From Leucogyrophana mollusca (Eukaryota; Basidiomycota; Agaricomycetes; Boletales): a stretch of DNA of 14,640 bases. The stretch covers positions 1-14,640 of the forward strand of contig MU266785.1 of assembly GCA_021014945.1 (NCBI GenBank), written 5' to 3'. Every line of letters starts with the position of its first letter. The stretch's first letter is position 1. Made by a program: the position numbers and the translations under genes. The notes below the pieces were generated by a model. That model searched no databases, was not told where the DNA came from, and was given only the letters and a program-made list of their open reading frames with translations. Positions 10,101-14,640 of the stretch are shown one piece after another.

Positions 10101-10366
10101 AAATGTTCAGGAGATGCGGGGTTTCTGGCCGGTTGATGCTAGGTGCGCCCACCGGGTGCTCGGCTGTTTTAATAGACAGATACACAATTCACGCTTTGAC
10201 ATTCCTTCCAAAAAACAACAATCAGGGTTGTAAGAGTGTGGATTTAGAACGCATGTGGAAAAATGTACGATATCTGATTATTGATGAGGTATCTCTGATT
10301 GGAGTGGAATTTCTTTGCCAGATCTTGCAAAGAATCAGCGAGGTATGATCTAAACTTGCAAGGGGC
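7131..10366 (+). pseudogene. Helitron Rep-helicase protein, truncated and decayed
   Basis: This is the rolling-circle transposase (Rep nuclease fused to Pif1-type helicase). It starts in frame with the Plavaka fragment ([20 protein letters not shown]), shifts frame in an A7 run (7255-7261; the old frame stops at 7276-7278) and then stays in one frame to the end. Motifs: [13 protein letters not shown] (from 7262), ICWNMIQKKEVS, TPALFITLNPHDL, the HUH nuclease site GRGTLHCHMLIW (His codons 7910 and 7916), and the tyrosine site VYYVSEYVTK (Tyr codons 8465, 8468 and 8480). The helicase follows: Walker A GIGGSGKS at 10055-10078 and Walker B YLIIDEVSLI (Asp-Glu at 10283-10288). Premature stops: TGA 7397, TAG 7991, TGA 8120, TGA 9137 and TGA 10346. 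The frame around each continues homologously. Homology fades near 10366 (SKLARGM), so the later helicase motifs are absent, as is the N-terminal region before the Rep core. Confidence 0.93.
7896..8491 (+). other. Helitron Rep catalytic core (HUH and two-Tyr motifs)
   Basis: The segment spans both halves of the nuclease active site. The metal-binding His-Cys-His is at 7910-7918. The tyrosines that attack DNA lie in YYVSEYVTK at 8465-8488, with spacing usual for eukaryotic Helitrons. All of these residues remain, but two stops (7991 and 8120) fall between the two motifs, so one unspliced product cannot contain both. Confidence 0.9.
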
Positions 10367-10596
10367 ATGTAGTGAACAACAAGGACAGGAACTGGAACAA
10401 GAATTGAAGTAAGGATGTCAAGAATAAGATGCGTTCAGCTGAGTGTTAGCGTAGCTCTAATGTCACTTGTAATGCTGGTGTATGATAAGCACAATCTGGT
10501 TATGGTTTCAATGGAAAGACAATGGATCTGGATGACCGTCGATAGTGTTAGCTATATGGAAAAGAAACTGAATGAACAACATACCAAAAGACTTGC
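10367..10596. other. spacer between Helitron remnant and HECT-like gene
   Basis: About 230 bp between two convergent coding regions. The Helitron frame carries two adjacent stops (about 10367-10372) and no further helicase motif is seen. A short open frame begins at 10415 and runs into the antisense of the HECT-like last exon; its peptide resembles nothing I know. The 3' untranslated region of the minus-strand gene should fall here. Confidence 0.45.
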
Positions 10597-12484
10597 TCAA
10601 GAGGCAGTGTATGTATCAGCTTGCATGTCGAATGCGCTATGAATCCATCGGTCAAAGGGTGTTGAGACGCTTGTGTCATTGGGGACATCTTGACCGGTGA
10701 TTGTTGCGGTTTGGTGGCACAGGTGAACATCGATGGATGTGAAACAGGTGTGGATTTTGAGGCCCTGTGTTGTCAATCATGTTCAATTGAGTATGCGTTC
10801 TGAGTGGGTTTTACGGCTTACCACACTGTCTGATGTCCAACCAACAGGCAGAGGTTTTTGGAAATTAACCTGACACAGGGAGTTGGATAGCGTTTGGAAC
10901 CGGAAAAACAGCAAACACACCCGGATGCGGTCAAAACAGTTAAGAGGCATATATTCCAAAGCACAGACACTCCTCAGAACCAAACGCGAGCAGAAGAGCA
11001 AATCATGTGCGACAAGTTCTTGCCCTGGGGTGTGGTTGCTGGGGTCATTGACCGGGTGTCCAGCGCCTTGAAGGTAACGGCTAAATTGATCCATCCAGCT
11101 TCGAGCAAGGGCTGGGTAGTTCAACCCCGAGGTCGAGCTGTCTTGATTGGCAGACTCGTCATCCAGGTTATGGTAGTCGGGTTCGAGGAGTGCAAGAATC
11201 TGTGTATGAGATGTCAGGAAACAGCCAGAGCACAACTGAGTCACGATGAGCTCAGTTGAACCTCCGAACGACTGGTAAATAGGACGCCGCATCAGTATAC
11301 TATGAGACTTGATGAGGCGAAACAAACATACATTTACTAGTGACGTCTCATTATCGAGCATGCAGTGGAGGCCTGATTTGAGTGCGGTGAGGATTGGGTG
11401 TTGTGGGTTCTCTCTGAAGCACTGGGTCCCGAATACGAGCTGCGAGACAATGCTTGGAGTGAGGGCAATGTGGTCCAATGGGTCAATTAACTGACGAACT
11501 CTGTCAATCTAGAGGTCTCACTCATCAGAATCAGTAAAATATTGTGTGTCAATACGTACATTGGTGGAGTTGTCGATTTCCATAATGATGTTGAAAGGGT
11601 CTTGGCCAAATGATACATCACAGAAGCGGTTGCCTGTAGCGTCTGATATAATGCGAGGCAGCCAAGATCCAATGCGTTCTGTGATCTCGGGAGCAACAGC
11701 ACTGAGGAAAGCCGGTGCAACGGCAGCATCATAGCCCTTAAGTAGGAACATGAGTACTGATGGGGAGATAGGCAATGTGTCCATCTCCCAAAGGAGTGCA
11801 AGCCGTAATATCAAGCCATAGACCTTGAAAGCAATCAAGTCATCTGTGGTTGGCGGGACATAGAACCCATTGTTGATGCAGACCCAGTGACAAGACGATG
11901 ATGTGACTAAGTGCAGCAAAGATAACCAGGTTGACAGTTGTGGTCCATGTCCTATACCGAGACCGCTACAAGCAAGGATGTAAATCAGTGAGGATACTAG
12001 AGCAACAAATAACAAAGACTCACAGGGTTATTGTCCGGTCAAGAGTCATTAGGCTCTCAAACGTGCAGTTTCCGACTTGAACATCAGGCGGCACAAAGAT
12101 ATCCCCTGAAGAAACCCAAGTGTCGCTGTACAGAGCCTTCAAGTGGTTGAATAGCCCTTGAGCGGCGTCCTCCGCTGTTCTTGCACTGACATATAATTTA
12201 GGAATGGATGACTCAGACTCGGATTGTGGTAAGAGCCTTTCGATAGTGCCTCGCCATGCTCTCACAGCAAGAGAGCCTGCAATACAACTGTGAGGGAGTG
12301 TTCGTATGGTGGTAGATACAGGGATTGGCACTGGTTGAAACGCTGGACCGAGAGGTGGAACTTGAAGTTGTGGGGGAGACGAGAAAAATGAGTTGTCATC
12401 AGAAGGGGGCACATGGGGTGACGGAGCAGCGGTGGGGTTGATGTTGACTGGGGGCACTGCTACCGCTGACGCAATAGCGAGAGC
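10597..12484 (-). CDS. HECT-domain E3 ubiquitin ligase-like protein, five exons, 5' end missing
   Basis: HECT proteins accept ubiquitin from an E2 on a C-terminal cysteine and pass it to a substrate. Inferred exons: 12484-12024, 11965-11560, 11508-10921, 10869-10822 and 10764-10597. Introns are 58, 51, 51 and 57 nt, with donors GTGAGT, GTACGT, GTGTGT and GTAAGC and all AG acceptors. The join gives 556 codons and TGA at 10597-10599 with no internal stop. Residues about 10-55 are Pro-rich. A block TLGLGIGHGPQLSTW, then VPPTTDDLIAFKVYGLILRL, LPISPSVLMFLL and PEITERIGSWLP resemble a HECT N-lobe. An acidic loop follows, then a region ending in IHTCFTSIDVHL. Its Cys (codon 10744-10746, about residue 508) sits 48 residues from the C-terminus, close to where HECT enzymes keep the catalytic Cys. 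The first exon opens at a plausible acceptor (12485-12486, CTGAT branch-like sequence just upstream). The frame has TGA at 12494-12496 and no ATG before 12049, so a 5' exon is lost or unseen. The fold assignment is from motif memory and is not certain. Confidence 0.68.
10744..10746 (-). other. candidate HECT catalytic cysteine codon
   Basis: The TGT codon lies in IHTCFTSIDVHL in the last exon. In HECT enzymes the active cysteine follows a Thr in a TCF-type motif near the C-terminus, which is what is seen here. Confidence 0.6.
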
Positions 12485-12522
12485 CTGTATGCATCAGGAA
12501 AATCCCTAATTTGCTTCCCGGA

Positions 12523-12550
12523 CTTAATGGGCTTAATAAGCCCAATTAAG
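12523..12550. repeat. near-perfect hairpin around GGGCTTAATAAGCCC
   Basis: The core GGGCTTA-A-TAAGCCC is a perfect 7-bp stem with a one-base loop. With flanking CTTAAT and AATTAAG the arms extend to 13-14 bp with one indel. Confidence 0.75.
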
Positions 12551-12593
12551 GCACATATAAGCTACACCGAAATATTTTACAATAAGCAGAGAG

Positions 12594-12611
12594 GTGGCTT
12601 AATAATGCCAC
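12594..12611. repeat. second hairpin GTGGC...GCCAC
   Basis: Arms GTGGC and GCCAC flank TTAATAAT. It shares the GGCTTAATAA core with the hairpin about 66 bp upstream. Confidence 0.6.
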
Positions 12612-12855
12612 TCAAAGTATGACTCTCAGCTTATTCTCGACTTAGCGTGCTTACTGAACAGATAAGAAACCGGAAAAACCGAAATCAGGCGCGAGATATG
12701 CTATGGCCGCTAATGCGGTGTCTATTCACAAAGCGAGAAAAGCCAAATCACTGGTCCACAAAAGTCTGTTCTGTAGAAATAGATAGTCATCGAGATTGAC
12801 GAAGATAAATGGGCAGATCATGAATTTAAGGGGATGTAGTAGTAAGCAATGAAAA

Positions 12856-12885
12856 GGCTATTAAAAAAAAGGCTATTAAAAAAAA
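12856..12885. repeat. 15-bp tandem duplication
   Basis: Two perfect copies of GGCTATTAAAAAAAA lie side by side (12856-12870 and 12871-12885). Confidence 0.9.
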
Positions 12886-12905
12886 GGACGTCGACTGTGA
12901 TGGGC

Positions 12906-12971
12906 GAAAACATACGAGTGAGTGGAAACATATGAGTGAGTGAAAACATGTGAGTGAGTGAAAATATGTGA
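12906..12971. repeat. 18-bp tandem repeat, about 3.7 copies
   Basis: Units start at 12906, 12924, 12942 and 12960 (partial), with consensus GAAAACATATGAGTGAGT. On the minus strand they translate to repeating THS-type peptides at the tail of a frame that begins in the gene remnant. The coding appearance is most likely incidental, because 18 is a multiple of three. Confidence 0.9.
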
Positions 12972-13064
12972 CCGGCCCAACGTGAACGTAGAATCAATTG
13001 TGGAGTCTCCTTCATAAACAAGATCAGTTAGCAGATTATCAACGAAAAAAATAAGTAAGACGGT

Positions 13065-13262
13065 ACAGATTGCAGCACGCTCATCAATGACACTATTGCC
13101 CGAACACACTTGCTTCTTCATCACCTTCCGTGCTGCCTCCACAATATCCTTCAACGTTTCGTCGCTCTTGCTATCGATCGATCGGAGCCAGGAAGCATGT
13201 TCATCGTGCCAGTTGTTGATCGCAAACTGGTATGGGGTGCTCATCTGCTTGCCGGTGTCTTC
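13065..13262 (-). pseudogene. decayed second copy of the 1286-2801 protein C-terminus
   Basis: The minus-strand frame reads DTGKQMSTPYQFAINNWHDE, then SIDSKSDETLKDIVEAARKV, then DERAAIC. It aligns throughout with the C-terminal end of the gene at 1286-2801 (ATGKEASTPYHFAINNWHKE, SINSKGEDTLEEIAG and DDRALIC). About five to six residues are missing in the linker before DERAAIC. Homology starts abruptly at about 13262, where the upstream sequence becomes unrelated, and fades after 13065. Only about 65 codons remain, so this is a fragment of a paralogue and not an allele-like recent copy. Confidence 0.82.
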
Positions 13263-14034
13263 TTAGGATGGTGTTTAATATGTTTTCAGACAACGATACC
13301 GAACACTATCCTCCACAGTTAGCGGTTCAGATAAATACCAACGGCTAATAACGTGGTCGTTCGTGGTGGACTCAGAATAGTATGAGTTTCCCAATCTGCT
13401 AGGATAAAGTGACTGACGACTGCTAGGGGGTACCTTCTGGGTGATACGATCGAATACGGTGAACAAGGCGAAGTCAATCGGTTGACTTCTAGCACGATGC
13501 AAGATGAGCTCTAGAAGTGGGTTGCACTTTCACTAGAGTTTGAGCGGATAGTATAATCTCCGATTGAGATTATGGATACGTAACACGTGGGTGAGTATGC
13601 TAAAGCTTACGATGTTCAGCAGAAACACTTGACTTAGGATAAGAACACTAGACTCAAGAACATCTAGTAGTCAACAGTTTGACTCTACTAGCTTGAGGAC
13701 TAGGTAACGTGGCAGTCAATCGCTTACGACTGCGAAGAATAAGAAGAACTAACAAAATACTTGCAGTCCTTGAGACTACTTTGATCGAGAGAATATTAGA
13801 GCAGAAGTGCTGCACAATATTCAGTCAAACGTTACTACCGTGCTTGCCGTGGCCTACTTAGGCTATTTAAGCGTACGCAAGTTCTACAGGAATATATGTC
13901 CTGGCAGAAGATAGATTGTTTGTGGACTGAGAATGTGTCTGGTTCTCACAGAAATACCTCAAACACAAAATCTGTATGATTTCGTATGATCTTCCTACAG
14001 ATTTATCACTGTAGGTAACAATGACGAAAGGTGT

Positions 14035-14197
14035 CTCGACGTTGCCTGAAACGATGACGAGAAGGGTCCGATCGTTGAGCTTAACGTTGACCACACGGGG
14101 GTCCTAACATTACTCGGGATGATAACTTACGAATACTCAACAGCAACCGGCGCGTTGAGCAAAAGAGTCTTGACGTCGCCTGGAACGATGACGAGAA
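14035..14197. repeat. pair of 29-bp direct repeats, 134 bp apart
   Basis: Copies at 14035-14063 and 14169-14197 share the core AACGATGACGAGAA and differ at three positions, all transitions (C/T, T/C and A/G). Confidence 0.75.
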
Positions 14198-14502
14198 TAG
14201 AAGAAAGCTTAGAGACTTACCGATGCTGCTAAACTTTGCTTACGATGACACTCACACGTATTTGTGGGTGATAACTTGGAGACCGGGCTCCCTTGATTCA
14301 GTAATACGTACTGGTGGGAGGCTTAGGGTGTCTCAGATAGATATACGAAGGGGGTTGCCCTGGGGGTGACCTGGGAAGCAGTTATTCTGGGTGTTCCAGA
14401 TTTTCTCTGATATTCGCAGATGCTTCTTTCCCTGGAAACTGGGCTCCTTATATACCTTTTTGAGATAGGGGTTTTCCCACACCTTACTAATACAAAAGAA
14501 CA

Positions 14503-14608
14503 TGCCGGAACATTCATACCCGTTCCAGCCTACTAGAATTTGAATACAAGTAGATACGACTAATATAATGGAATTTGCCGGAACATTCGTGTTTGTTCCA
14601 GCCCAGTA
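14503..14608. repeat. pair of 33-bp direct repeats, 73 bp apart
   Basis: Copies at 14503-14535 and 14576-14608 both begin TGCCGGAACATTC and contain GTTCCAGCC. Within each, GGAAC and GTTCC form short inverted arms. Of seven differences, six are transitions. Confidence 0.8.
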
Positions 14609-14640
14609 AAGATACACTATTAATAGAAACATACCATGAG

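Larger units (their letters stand above)
5119..10366 (+). mobile_element. composite: Plavaka fragment fused to Helitron fragment
   Basis: Two unrelated transposon classes lie head-to-tail on the same strand with no spacer. Plavaka coding sequence ends about 7130 and Helitron coding sequence begins immediately, in the same frame, without a stop until 7276. Neither the rest of the Plavaka gene nor the 5' and 3' ends of the Helitron protein were found elsewhere in the window. I found no terminal inverted repeats for Plavaka and no convincing Helitron terminal hairpin with CTRR, so element boundaries are unknown. The composite is not autonomous. Confidence 0.75.
12485..13064. other. AT-rich noncoding stretch with hairpins and short tandem repeats
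   Basis: No coding region was supported. Its content is the two related hairpins at 12523-12550 and 12594-12611, a 15-bp tandem duplication at 12856-12885 and an 18-bp tandem at 12906-12971. It lies upstream of the HECT-like gene, so the missing 5' exon and promoter of that gene would be expected here, but no convincing ATG exon was identified. Confidence 0.5.
13263..14640. other. unassigned DNA, possibly old transposon sequence
   Basis: No coding region, intron pattern, transposase or polyprotein motif could be supported in about 1.4 kb. Only short frames exist on either strand. It holds two pairs of diverged direct repeats (14035/14169 and 14503/14576). On the minus strand a TATATAAGG-like box lies near 14446-14456. 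The abrupt join to the gene remnant at 13262 suggests inserted sequence, perhaps a retroelement terminal region, but I could not identify terminal TG/CA ends, a primer site or a target duplication. Confidence 0.4.

Noticed and set aside
10415..10642. Small plus-strand gene after the Helitron
   Set aside because: It overlaps the antisense of the HECT-like last exon, has no recognisable motif and follows two adjacent stops.
12876..13021. Coding tail with repeating THS peptides
   Set aside because: The peptide comes from an 18-bp tandem repeat lying beyond the end of homology of the gene remnant.
14503..14608. Heat-shock-element-like GAAnnTTC motifs
   Set aside because: The match rests on short arms of a repeated sequence with no gene start nearby, so a regulatory role is unsupported.
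13263..14640. LTR of a copia-type retrotransposon
   Set aside because: Composition and short repeats are suggestive, but no terminal dinucleotides, primer-binding site, paired LTR or polyprotein were found.

Overview
The window looks like transposon-rich accessory DNA from a mushroom-forming basidiomycete (Agaricomycetes). The evidence is the very short GT-AG introns (mostly 46-59 nt), a Plavaka-type DNA transposase, an Agaricomycete-style Helitron protein and a HECT-like gene of a kind common in these fungi. No rRNA, tRNA, CRISPR array or bacterial-type gene organisation was seen.

Layout. Positions 1-207 are unassigned and 208-1125 are a minisatellite with a 146-bp higher-order period. On the minus strand, 1286-2801 is an intact-reading four-exon gene (450 codons) and 3894-4989 is a broken gene. 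I think these are the C-terminal and N-terminal halves of one uncharacterised fungal family, separated by a C-rich low-complexity island (about 2.7-3.9 kb). A decayed second copy of the same C-terminal end lies at 13065-13262.

On the plus strand, 5119-about 7130 is the front part of a Plavaka transposase gene with five introns. It runs without a stop, in one frame, into a Helitron Rep/helicase reading frame (about 7131-10366). The Helitron lacks both ends and carries a frameshift in an A7 run and five premature stops, all explicable by C-to-T change. Downstream and convergent, on the minus strand (10597-12484), is a five-exon gene with an uninterrupted reading frame and a HECT-type C-terminal cysteine motif; its 5' exon was not found.

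Positions 12485-13064 hold hairpins and short tandem repeats. Positions 13263-14640 have no recognisable gene but contain two pairs of direct repeats differing mainly by transitions.

Overall this is a nested graveyard of transposons with one reading frame (HECT-like) and one half-gene still open. The transposase fragments cannot form a working element as they stand. The HECT-like gene is the best candidate for a functional or recently captured gene. No clearly new system was found; the most unusual items are the seamless Plavaka-Helitron chimera, the split minus-strand gene and the CGA-to-TGA decay pattern.
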